Below, piece by piece: positions 16,558-24,092 of a stretch of DNA of 64,000 nucleotides (its first letter is position 1; every line of letters starts with the position of its first letter). The DNA is from Inquilinus sp. KBS0705 (GTDB lineage: Bacteria > Bacteroidota > Bacteroidia > Sphingobacteriales > Sphingobacteriaceae), in NCBI GenBank assembly GCA_005938025.2, contig VCCI02000003.1, positions 1-64,000 of the forward strand, written 5' to 3'. The notes beneath the pieces were generated by a model. The model was not told the origin of the DNA and searched no databases. It worked only from the letters and a program-made list of their open reading frames with translations. A program made the translations under genes and the position numbers.

Positions 16558-18312
16558 TTACGCATCCACTGTATGCTTTTCGCCAATTTGCTGGCGCCAC
16601 ATAGCATAGTACAGGCCTTTTTGATCAATAAGATCGTGGTGCTTGCCCGACTCGATAATGTTACCTTTTTCCAGAACATAAATGCAATCGGCATGCATAA
16701 TGGTTGATAGGCGGTGTGCTATCAGTATGGTAATATGGTCGTTCAATACAGATACATCCCGTATGGTATCGGTTATTTCTTCTTCTGTGATGGAATCTAA
16801 TGAAGAAGTGGCCTCGTCAAACACTAAAATATCCGGCTTGCGTAGCAAAGCACGTGCAATAGATAAGCGTTGCTTTTCGCCACCCGATACTTTTACACCA
16901 CCTTCGCCAATTACTGTGCTCAGGCCTTTATCCGCCCGTGCAAGTAAAGTTTGGCAAGCGGCACGCTGTAATACATTCATACAATCCTCGTCTGTAGCGT
17001 CCGGGCGAACGAACAGCAAATTCTCGCGGATGGTACCCGAAAACAACTGTGTATCCTGGGTTACGAAGCCTATTTTTTCGCGCAGTTCGTCAAGGTCAAT
17101 TTCTTTACTTACGGTGTTGTTGTACAAAATATCACCCTGTAATGGCTGATACAAACCTACCAGCAGTTTAACCAAAGTGGTTTTACCCGAGCCGGATGGC
17201 CCAACAAACGCGATGGTTTCGCCGGTGTTAGTGATAAAACAAATGTTGTTTAATGCGTTGCGGTTAGCGGTTAGGTGCTTAAAGGTAACGTTGCTAAATT
17301 CAAGTGCGCGTACTTTTTCTAACAACACAGGTTTATCGGGCTTGGCATCAATCGGGATATTTAATATATTGTTAAAGTTATTTAACGATACCTGGGCCTC
17401 GCGCCAGCTTAATATAACATTACCTAACTCCTGCAGGGGGTTAAACAAAAAGAAAGAGTAAAACAAAAAGCTAAAATACTGCCCCGGCGATATGCTGCCT
17501 TTAAATATCAACATCAATAAAACAACCACCATAGCGCTACGCACAAAATTTACAGTAGTGCCTTGTACAAAGCTCATGCTGCGTACATATTTTACCTTTT
17601 TCAGTTCAAGGTCCAATATTTTATAGGTGGTGTTATTAAGGCGTTTTATTTCCTGCTTAGCCAGGCCAAGGCTTTTTATCAGTTCAATATTTCTTAAACT
17701 TTCGGTAGTTGAGCCGGCCAATGCGGTAGTTTCTGATACAATGCTTTTTTGTATGCGCTTTATTTTACGGCTCATGGCCATACTTACAAATGTAATAACC
17801 GGTATAGCGGCAAAGTATACCAGTGTAACCTGGTAGCTTACACTAGCCGAATAAACAATTACGAACACCATGCCTATCAAGCTTACAAATAGTATACTGA
17901 TAAATGAGGTGATAAACTTTTCGCAATCTAACCGTACCTTTTGTAATATGCCGAGTGTTTCGCCGCTGCGCTGGTCTTCAAATACCTGGTAGGGTAGCTC
18001 AAGCGAGTGCTTAAGGCCATCGGCATACATTTCGGCACCCACCTTTTGGGTAATAATGTTTGTAAAATAATCCTGGAAGTTTTTTGCTATGCGCGATACC
18101 ATGGCAACGCCAATAGCCATACCAACCAGTTTTAATACACCATACATGTATTCGTCGTGGCTAAGCACTTTGTATTTTTCGATAAAGTTATCTACTATAC
18201 GACCGGTAATATACGGATCGAGCAGGGAGAAGCCAATGTTAGTGGCGGCCAAGAACAAAGCGAGTACAACCACCCAACGATGTTTGGAAAGATATGATAA
18301 TAGTATATTCAT
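16558..18312 (-). CDS. ABC exporter, fused membrane and ATPase domains (MsbA-like)
   Basis: A 584-residue half-transporter with six membrane helices (about 15-290) and a C-terminal ATPase. Walker A GPSGSGKTTLV, signature VSGGEKQRLSIARALL, Walker B ILVFDEATSSLD and the H-loop IAHRLST are intact, so it should be active as a homodimer exporting lipid or a hydrophobic molecule. The frame stays open 15 codons upstream, but ATG at 18310-18312 gives MNILLSYLSKHRW, the usual family start. A terminator separates it from frr upstream. The substrate cannot be inferred. Confidence 0.92.
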   Translation of the reverse strand: MNILLSYLSKHRWVVVLALFLAATNIGFSLLDPYITGRIVDNFIEKYKVLSHDEYMYGVLKLVGMAIGVAMVSRIAKNFQDYFTNIITQKVGAEMYADGLKHSLELPYQVFEDQRSGETLGILQKVRLDCEKFITSFISILFVSLIGMVFVIVYSASVSYQVTLVYFAAIPVITFVSMAMSRKIKRIQKSIVSETTALAGSTTESLRNIELIKSLGLAKQEIKRLNNTTYKILDLELKKVKYVRSMSFVQGTTVNFVRSAMVVVLLMLIFKGSISPGQYFSFLFYSFFLFNPLQELGNVILSWREAQVSLNNFNNILNIPIDAKPDKPVLLEKVRALEFSNVTFKHLTANRNALNNICFITNTGETIAFVGPSGSGKTTLVKLLVGLYQPLQGDILYNNTVSKEIDLDELREKIGFVTQDTQLFSGTIRENLLFVRPDATDEDCMNVLQRAACQTLLARADKGLSTVIGEGGVKVSGGEKQRLSIARALLRKPDILVFDEATSSLDSITEEEITDTIRDVSVLNDHITILIAHRLSTIMHADCIYVLEKGNIIESGKHHDLIDQKGLYYAMWRQQIGEKHTVDA

Positions 18313-18330
18313 GTGAGTGCGGCAAAAATA

Positions 18331-18364
18331 AAAAAAGGGAATGGCTAATAAGCTCATTCCCTTT
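18331..18364 (-). terminator. Terminator of frr
   Basis: AAAGGGAATG (18334-18343) pairs with CATTCCCTTT (18355-18364); on the minus strand the stem is followed by TTTTTTATTTTT. It lies between frr and the ABC exporter. Confidence 0.85.
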
Positions 18365-18385
18365 AATTTGACAATCAGGTTAATT

Positions 18386-18949
18386 TTAAACTGTCATAAT
18401 ATCTTTTTCTTTAGCATCTGATAGCTGGTCGACTTTAATGATGTAACCGTCGGTTAACTTTTGCACCTCGGCTTCGCCAACTTTTATCTCATCTTCAGAT
18501 ACGCCTTCAGTTTTTAATTTTTTTATCTTCTCGTTAGCATCTTTACGGATGTTGCGGATAGCTATTTTACCTGTTTCGGCTTCAGCTTTAGCTTTTTTGG
18601 CCAATTCGCGTCGACGTTCTTCGGTTAAAGGCGGTACGTTAATGCGGATGATAACACCATCGTTTTGCGGGTTAACACCCAGGTTAGCTTCTTTAATAGC
18701 TTTTTCAATGGCGGTTAACAATGTTTTTTCCCATGGCTGTACAACAATAGTGCGTGCATCAGGGGTATTTACACTGCCCACCTGGCTTAAAGGTGTTGGC
18801 GAGCCATAGTAATCAACCATTACATCATCCAGCATAGATGGGCTGGCCTTACCTGCACGTATTTTGTTTAACTCGTTATCGGCATGGGCAATTGCTTTAT
18901 CCATTAAAGCTTTTGCATCACTTACTTGTTTCTTAATGAGTTCGCTCAT
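18386..18949 (-). CDS. frr: Ribosome recycling factor
   Basis: A 187-residue factor that splits post-termination ribosomes with EF-G. The long three-helix-bundle pattern and the blocks LNKIRAGKASPSMLDDVMVDYYG, GVIIRINVPPLTEERRRELAKKAK and AIRNIRKDANEKIKKL are canonical. It normally follows pyrH on the same strand; here it is inverted with the ABC gene between them. Confidence 0.97.
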   Translation of the reverse strand: MSELIKKQVSDAKALMDKAIAHADNELNKIRAGKASPSMLDDVMVDYYGSPTPLSQVGSVNTPDARTIVVQPWEKTLLTAIEKAIKEANLGVNPQNDGVIIRINVPPLTEERRRELAKKAKAEAETGKIAIRNIRKDANEKIKKLKTEGVSEDEIKVGEAEVQKLTDGYIIKVDQLSDAKEKDIMTV

Positions 18950-19163
18950 TGGTTATAATTTTTCACAAAAATAATAAAAAGTATCAAAGCCCGAATTTTT
19001 GTTACCTAAACGTAAGCACAACCATTTAATTGTAGCTATGTTTTAACTTATTAGCTTTTGCAGGAATAGAGCAATGGGGATATGAAAAGGGAAGTGATTC
19101 GCAATAATTGCAAATAAAAAAGCACGCTAACCTTTTTCCGAGAGCGTGTTTATCATAAAAATA

Positions 19164-19200
19164 TAAAGCAAAACACCGTGTTTAACGGTGCTTTGCTTTA
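19164..19200 (-). terminator. Terminator of the RRM protein gene
   Basis: TAAAGCAAAACACCG / CGGTGCTTTGCTTTA pair with one mismatch around a 7-nt loop. On the minus strand it lies just past the stop codon and is followed by TATTTTTAT. The rest of 18950-19163 shows no gene. Confidence 0.8.
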
Positions 19201-19207
19201 TTCAAGA

Positions 19208-19600
19208 CTACCAACGGCTACCGCCGCCGCCGCCTCTGCTATCTTTTGAGTAGCCGCCACCGCCGCCACCTCTGCTGTCTCTTGAGTAGCCACCGCCACC
19301 GCCACCGCGGTTGCCGCCACCGTAACCACCACCGCCACCGCTTCTGCGCTCGCCTGGTTTTTTGTCCTCAGCCTGGCTAACTGCAATTGAGCGACCAGCA
19401 ACTTCAGATCCGTTTAAACCCGAAATTGCTTTTTGAGCTGCTTCATCGTCAGACATTTCAACAAATCCGAAACCTTTGCTTCTGCCGGACTCTCTGTCAA
19501 TAATAATTTTAACGGTGGTTACTTCACCGTAAGCTTCAAAAAGCTCTTGTAAATCTGCTTCCTGTAATGAGTACGGAAGGCTTCCTACGAATATGTTCAT
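19208..19600 (-). CDS. RNA-binding protein, one RRM plus glycine-rich RGG-type tail
   Basis: A 130-residue protein with a single RRM (residues 1-78; RNP2 IFVGSLPY and RNP1 KGFGFVEM intact) and a Gly/Arg/Ser/Tyr-rich tail with three GGGGGY/SRDSRGG-type repeats. Such small RRM proteins in Bacteroidota and cyanobacteria are often cold-induced and act as RNA chaperones. ATG at 19598-19600 is chosen over a TTG one codon upstream. A promoter-like pair lies about 60 bp upstream, leaving a leader that could carry temperature or autogenous control. Confidence 0.93.
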   Translation of the reverse strand: MNIFVGSLPYSLQEADLQELFEAYGEVTTVKIIIDRESGRSKGFGFVEMSDDEAAQKAISGLNGSEVAGRSIAVSQAEDKKPGERRSGGGGGYGGGNRGGGGGGYSRDSRGGGGGGYSKDSRGGGGGSRW

Positions 19601-19655
19601 CAAAAAATTAGTTTAGTAATGCTCAGGTTGTTGCCTGTCATTTTTTTGTTTACAC

Positions 19656-19688
19656 CAAATATAGAATAGATATTAATGATTTGTACAA
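19656..19688 (-). promoter_or_regulatory. Probable promoter of the RRM protein gene
   Basis: On the minus strand TATATTTG (19663-19656) matches TAnnTTTG; ATTG (19689-19686) lies about 22 bp upstream, slightly far and imperfect. Predicted leader about 50 nt. Confidence 0.5.
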
Positions 19689-19744
19689 TATTTCAACAAC
19701 AATCTACTTTATTTTTTTAAAGTTTATCAATTTGCAGGCCGTTT

Positions 19745-20197
19745 TTACAAAATATCAAGTATTTGGTAGGTTTTTCCGTTCAATACAAACTCATCGCCTG
19801 ATAATGTGCCGGTTAGTTTTATACCTATTGGCGATGCAGACGAAACCGCGAAATAGTTTTGCCCGTTAAGCACTAAGCTGCCGGCACTTATGGCTATATA
19901 AAAGTTGCCATTGTTGGTAATTACTACACTGCCGGTGTCGGCTTTTTTTGAATTGTTTTTAGTGCTTATTTGGTTTAGGGCTACCATTAGCTTGTTGGCT
20001 TCGTTAAGCTGGGCCAGGTTGCGGTTAGTTTCTTGCTGCGCCATTTCACGCCCGGTTTCGTATTTGTCGCCTGCGCTACTTTTGGTATCATCATTTGCCG
20101 ATTGCTGTGCACCCGCAATGGCTTGTTCGGCGGCGTGCATACGGTTTTGTACATAACTTACGCATAGTGCATGCAACTCTTCTTTTATGTTATTCAT
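19745..20197 (-). CDS. Gre-factor-like protein (coiled coil plus FKBP-like C-terminal domain)
   Basis: A 150-residue protein. Residues 1-78 form a long antiparallel coiled coil whose tip, ANDDTKSSAGDKYETGRE (about 34-51), has the acidic cluster seen at the tip of GreA/GreB. Residues 85-150 are strand-rich with SPIGIKLTGTLSGDEFVLNGKTYQILDIL, resembling the Gre C-terminal domain. GreA and GreB enter the RNA polymerase secondary channel to rescue backtracked complexes. I recall homologues labelled 3-oxoacyl-ACP synthase, but no thiolase-fold motif or active-site Cys is seen. ATG at 20195-20197 is preferred over an upstream TTG because of the conserved MNNIKEEL start. Confidence 0.65.
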   Translation of the reverse strand: MNNIKEELHALCVSYVQNRMHAAEQAIAGAQQSANDDTKSSAGDKYETGREMAQQETNRNLAQLNEANKLMVALNQISTKNNSKKADTGSVVITNNGNFYIAISAGSLVLNGQNYFAVSSASPIGIKLTGTLSGDEFVLNGKTYQILDIL

Positions 20198-20251
20198 TAA
20201 AATATACAGGAATGAAAAAGCGAATATGCTTAAAAGGAGGCACAATTTGCC

Positions 20252-20292
20252 ATTAAAATAAAAGCCCCCGGCACTTGCTGCCAGGGGACTTT
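20252..20292 (-). terminator. Minus-strand terminator with no upstream gene
   Basis: On the minus strand AAAGTCCCC-T-GGCA pairs with TGCCGGGGGCTTT around a 5-nt loop with one bulge, followed by TTTATTTTAA. It lies upstream of the Gre-like gene and would end a transcript coming from 20293-20458, where no coding frame is seen, so it may belong to a small RNA. Confidence 0.55.
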
Positions 20293-20458
20293 CAACCTAA
20301 ACCTTATCACAATGTAAGTGTTTTGCACCTACACTGATATAAACGAAGTTGAAATTGATTTGGATATGTTAAACAGTTAAAAGTGACATATATATGATAA
20401 TTGAAACAAAGCCCCCACATGTTGGTTAATGTGTAAACTCAATAACTAATTATATATC

Positions 20459-20644
20459 ATGAACTTAAAACGTACTTTCGGAACCGTACTTACCGTATTA
20501 GGAATTGTTGGCTTGATTTACACAGGTGTGCAAATCATTCAGCATGCCGGCCAGACCACTACATTGGTTGTAGTGGGCGTAATTTCAATAATATTTTTCT
20601 CTACCGGCATTAGCCTGGTACGTAACACTAAAGACGAAGCTTAA
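20459..20644 (+). CDS. Small two-helix membrane protein
   Basis: A 61-residue protein with two hydrophobic helices (about 8-27 and 34-53), a basic N-terminus (MNLKRTF) and a short charged tail (RNTKDEA). The hairpin topology resembles small stress-associated membrane proteins of Bacteroidota, but I do not recognise the family. Its stop overlaps that of the convergent CapA-like gene by 4 bp. Confidence 0.7.
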   Translation: MNLKRTFGTVLTVLGIVGLIYTGVQIIQHAGQTTTLVVVGVISIIFFSTGISLVRNTKDEA

Positions 20645-21765
20645 TTACCTCTTAAAGGTGTAATAACACCCAAACTTGAAATGCTTAAACCGGGAGCAGT
20701 AAAATCGCTGTCGGTTAGCATTTTTATACGTAAAGCAGCGCGGTTGAGTGTATCGCGTAAGGTCCCTTTATCGTGCGTTTGTCTGTATGATATGATCTGC
20801 CCGTTTAAAAACTCCCCTTTTTTGTTCAGGGTTATCTTTAATAAAGGGGCAAGGCCGCAAATGCCTAATACGCTTACACCGCTATGTGTGCAAAAGTTGC
20901 CAAGGCTATAGGCTATAAGCCTTTTGTTATAAATTTCCATTCCACGCACAACATGTGGGCCATGTCCAAAAATAAAATCGGCACCGGCATCAACGGCAGC
21001 ATGGGTAAATAACCTTACATTACCACGATACTCGCCATTATAACTTTCATCGCCGGGTGGCACATGCTCAAAAGTAACCCCCTCTGCCCCACCATGAAAA
21101 GAAACAACAACAATATCACATTTAGATTTTAGATCACTGATGAGATTTTTAGCCCCTTTTATATCAACCAGCGATGCCGTTTGGCTATTTGGCGAAAAGG
21201 CGCAAAAGCCATAGCGGATACCTTTTATAGTAAATATAGCCGCAGGGTGGGTTTTTAAGCCCGCATAACTAATACCCAGGCTATCTAATATTTTAGCGGT
21301 GGATTTGCGCCCCGCCGCTGCAAAATCGTTAGTATGGTTATTACCCAAGCTTAAGGCATCAAAGCCGGCATCTTTAAATAATGCGCCATAAGCGGTGGGG
21401 ATCCTAAACAAGTAAGTTTTATTTTTTGACCGCAGTTTGTAATCAATTGCGGCACCGGTATCTAATAAAACACCCTCAAGGTTGCCAAAGGCAACATCGG
21501 CATTACGTAAATAATTTAAAGCATGCTTAAAGCTATTGCGACCGCTATCGGGCGGCAATGTGTTTTTGTTTGGGTACGATGTGCCCGGCATCAGGTCGCC
21601 AACGGCTACTATGCTAAGGGTGTCACCAGCAGGGGTACTAACTTTAGTTTGAGGGGTATCCGTTTTTGACCTTCGTTGCTGCTTAATAACCACTTGCTGC
21701 TTTGGCGCGCTGTTGCATGCGGCAAGCAAAAGGTAAATACAAAGCAGGGGTAGGGCAAATTTCAT
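20641..21765 (-). CDS. CapA-family (PGA_cap) lipoprotein, metallophosphatase fold
   Basis: A 374-residue lipoprotein (lipobox LLAAC, Cys17). The body is a CapA/PgsA domain of calcineurin-like phosphoesterase fold: VGDLMPG, FGNLEGVL, LGNNHTND, VVVSFHGGAEG and FGHGPHVVRG supply the metal-binding residues. In Bacillus CapA takes part in poly-gamma-glutamate export, but most Bacteroidota copies stand alone and their role is unknown. No capB or capC is nearby. It probably acts at the cell surface or in the periplasm. It is followed upstream by the NlpC/P60 gene on the same strand, separated by a terminator. Confidence 0.88.
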   Translation of the reverse strand: MKFALPLLCIYLLLAACNSAPKQQVVIKQQRRSKTDTPQTKVSTPAGDTLSIVAVGDLMPGTSYPNKNTLPPDSGRNSFKHALNYLRNADVAFGNLEGVLLDTGAAIDYKLRSKNKTYLFRIPTAYGALFKDAGFDALSLGNNHTNDFAAAGRKSTAKILDSLGISYAGLKTHPAAIFTIKGIRYGFCAFSPNSQTASLVDIKGAKNLISDLKSKCDIVVVSFHGGAEGVTFEHVPPGDESYNGEYRGNVRLFTHAAVDAGADFIFGHGPHVVRGMEIYNKRLIAYSLGNFCTHSGVSVLGICGLAPLLKITLNKKGEFLNGQIISYRQTHDKGTLRDTLNRAALRIKMLTDSDFTAPGLSISSLGVITPLRGN

Positions 21766-21770
21766 CGGGC

Positions 21771-21803
21771 AAAAAAAATCCTCCCATGAGCATGGAAGGA
21801 TCT
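21771..21803 (-). terminator. Terminator of the NlpC/P60 gene
   Basis: On the minus strand the inverted repeat 21779-21803 (core CCATG...CATGG, arms ATCCTTCC/GGAGGAT with one mismatch) is followed by T8 at 21778-21771. Confidence 0.85.
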
Positions 21804-21824
21804 TAAAATTAATTTAGGTTTATA

Positions 21825-22403
21825 TTAATTAGTAGGTTCTTCTGTTGTTGATGAAGATGCCGAAAGCTCATTTTTAAATGACTCCAGCATGCGGCCTCCT
21901 TTGTAAAAGTAGCGGCTGTAGTAAGCATCATCAAGGCTGCTGATAGCAACACCACGCGATGATGCATGCGCAAACCTGTTGTTGCCTAAATAAATACCCA
22001 CATGCGATATGCTACGGCTGTGTATTTTAAAGAAAACTAAGTCGCCTTCTTTCAAATCATCTTTACTAACCGGGTTTACCATGCTAAATATATCGCGTGA
22101 ACTGCGACGGATAGACATGTTAAAAACATCGCTGTATAATTGTTTGGTAAAAGCAGAGCAATCAATACCTTTTTTTGAGCTTCCGCCAAAACGGTAAGGG
22201 GTGCCAATCCAATCGTAAACAAAGTGAAAAAGTTTCATGTTTGAGGTTGCCGACATTGCAACGCCCATAATTTGAGAAAGGTAATCTTTCGCCAGACTTT
22301 CCTGATCGTCAGATTCAGGTGCCGGAGTTGGAACAGTTTTTGTTTGAGCTTGTGCAGCTAAAACGCTGAAAAATAGTGCAATAGCAAAAGTAATTTTCTT
22401 CAT
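21825..22403 (-). CDS. NlpC/P60 cysteine peptidase (murein hydrolase)
   Basis: A 192-residue secreted endopeptidase that cleaves peptide cross-bridges of peptidoglycan. A signal peptide ends at AQAQ (residue 20). The catalytic triad is complete: Cys82 in GIDCSAF, His134 in SHVGIYLG and His146 in RFAHAS. The domain spans about 55-165 and a short Ser/Thr tail follows. A consensus promoter lies at 22475-22505, so it is transcribed alone. Confidence 0.92.
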   Translation of the reverse strand: MKKITFAIALFFSVLAAQAQTKTVPTPAPESDDQESLAKDYLSQIMGVAMSATSNMKLFHFVYDWIGTPYRFGGSSKKGIDCSAFTKQLYSDVFNMSIRRSSRDIFSMVNPVSKDDLKEGDLVFFKIHSRSISHVGIYLGNNRFAHASSRGVAISSLDDAYYSRYFYKGGRMLESFKNELSASSSTTEEPTN

Positions 22404-22474
22404 TTAATACCTTTAGTTGTTGAGTTAGATCAACAAATGTTTATTAAAATGGACAGTGTGTCTATTGTTAGCTA

Positions 22475-22505
22475 CAAAACTATAGATTATTTCTAAACCA
22501 CCAAA
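22475..22505 (-). promoter_or_regulatory. Consensus promoter of the NlpC/P60 gene
   Basis: On the minus strand TTTG (22505-22502), 19 bp, then TAGTTTTG (22482-22475), an exact match to TTTG-N19-TAnnTTTG. The predicted start near 22468 gives a leader of about 65 nt. Confidence 0.75.
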
Positions 22506-23018
22506 TTAAAGATGAAATTATTTTCATTAACATTTTGGTTAAATTTTTTAACCGCTGTTAATAAAACTATCGTTTAAAACGGAATGACCGCTAAAAAATT
22601 TCTATAAAGGGAATATATTTTCTATTGACGATTTTATCGCTTAGTGTCCAATTTTAAAATGAAGTGTGAGGCAATATGGTGCTGTAACAAATTCAAATTC
22701 TCTTCATCTTTAATAATTGGCAACCAAACAACCTGGTAATTCCTAAAAAGGAGTAGTAATTTGGCCGCGTTTCCGTCCAATTATACTACTTATTAATTGG
22801 CATTATAAAATTGTTGCATTTTGTATGTTTATTAATGCGAAAAGAATATTGCGCCCTGTGTTTTAACACCCTTATATAAAGGGTGTAATTGAGCTGGTGT
22901 CAAAATGTTATTCTGCTATAAGGTACTTATGCATTTGTGGGTTAAGTAAACAAAAAATTGCTGTAAATAAATCTTTCCAACAAATTCGTTGCAGTTTCGG
23001 TTATTTGCAGGATATAAT
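22506..23018. other. Long AT-rich intergenic region upstream of pdhA
   Basis: About 500 bp with no convincing coding frame. It holds a short hairpin ACACCCTT-ATATA-AAGGGTGT (22866-22886) without a T tract, and several AATTGG/CCAATT words (22628-22810). Nothing else is recognised. Confidence 0.5.
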
Positions 23019-23026
23019 TAGATTTG
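23019..23026 (+). promoter_or_regulatory. Possible -7 element of pdhA
   Basis: TAGATTTG fits TAnnTTTG and lies 28 bp before the pdhA ATG. The -33 region (GTTTCG, 22994-22999) is a weak match. Confidence 0.45.
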
Positions 23027-23054
23027 CACTTTCTCAACGATTTTGTTTTTATAA

Positions 23055-24050
23055 ATGAGTTCAATCGAAATAACTAAAGACACCTACCTGATGTGGTATG
23101 AGTCTATGCTTTTAATGCGGAAGTTTGAAGAAAAAACTGGCCAGTTATACGGTCAGCAAAAGATCCGTGGATTTTGCCACTTATATATTGGGCAGGAAGC
23201 TGTTTTAGCCGGAGCCATGTCTGTAATAAGGCATGAGGACAGCTTAATAACCGCTTACCGCGACCACGCCCACGCATTGGCAAAGGGTACAAGCCCTAAA
23301 GCAGTAATGGCCGAAATGTATGGTAAAGCTACAGGTTGCTCAAAAGGCAAAGGCGGATCTATGCACATGTTTGATAAAGAGAACCACTTTTATGGCGGCC
23401 ACGGAATTGTAGGCGGCCAGGTGCCTATGGGCGCGGGTATAGCCTTTGCCGAACAGTATAAAGGTACTGATAACGTAAACATTGCCTACATGGGCGATGG
23501 TGCAGTACGCCAGGGAGCCCTTACCGAAACTTTTAACATGGCTGCGTTATGGAAATTACCTGTAATTTTTGTTTGCGAAAACAATGGTTACGCCATGGGT
23601 ACTTCGGTAGCGCGTACAACTATACAGCCCGACATTTACAAATTAGGCTTGCCTTATGGCATCCCTTCATCGCCGGTAGATGGTATGGACCCGGTAGCGG
23701 TACACAACGCTATGGATGAAGCCGTATCCCGCGCACGCCGCGGCGAAGGTCCAACCTTTTTAGAGATGCGTACCTACCGTTACAAAGGCCATTCGATGAG
23801 CGACCCGCAAAAGTACCGCACCAAAGAGGAGCTGGAAAGCTACAAATCAAAAGACCCTATTGAAGTAGTAAAACTAACTATACAAAAAGAAGGTTATGCT
23901 GACGACAAATGGTTTGAAGAAATTGATGCTAAAATAAAAGCACAGGTAGAAGAAGCAGTACAGTTTGCTGAAGAATCGCCATGGCCGGAAGCATCTGAAT
24001 TATATACTGACGTATATGTTCAGGAGGATTATCCGTATATCCGCGACTAA
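23055..24050 (+). CDS. pdhA: Pyruvate dehydrogenase E1 component, alpha subunit
   Basis: A 331-residue subunit of the thiamin-diphosphate E1 that decarboxylates pyruvate and feeds acetyl groups to E2. The TPP motif GDGAVRQGALTETFNMAALWKLPVIFVCENN is intact in GDG...NN form, and the phosphorylation-loop equivalent YRYKGHSMSDPQKYR is present. E2 follows 42 bp downstream. The beta subunit gene is not adjacent, as I believe is common in this phylum. Confidence 0.95.
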   Translation: MSSIEITKDTYLMWYESMLLMRKFEEKTGQLYGQQKIRGFCHLYIGQEAVLAGAMSVIRHEDSLITAYRDHAHALAKGTSPKAVMAEMYGKATGCSKGKGGSMHMFDKENHFYGGHGIVGGQVPMGAGIAFAEQYKGTDNVNIAYMGDGAVRQGALTETFNMAALWKLPVIFVCENNGYAMGTSVARTTIQPDIYKLGLPYGIPSSPVDGMDPVAVHNAMDEAVSRARRGEGPTFLEMRTYRYKGHSMSDPQKYRTKEELESYKSKDPIEVVKLTIQKEGYADDKWFEEIDAKIKAQVEEAVQFAEESPWPEASELYTDVYVQEDYPYIRD

Positions 24051-24092
24051 TACACTATATTTAAATATTAAAAACTATTCATCAAACAGTAT

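Noticed and set aside
16682..17149. 155-codon open frame on the plus strand
   Set aside because: Antisense to the ATPase domain of the ABC exporter; Ser-rich shadow.
19208..19330. Short repeats that might suggest a CRISPR or minisatellite
   Set aside because: They are codon repeats for the glycine-rich tail of the RRM protein and stay in frame.
20641..21765. Poly-gamma-glutamate capsule locus around the CapA-like gene
   Set aside because: No capB, capC or capD homologue is nearby, so only the single-domain lipoprotein is supported.
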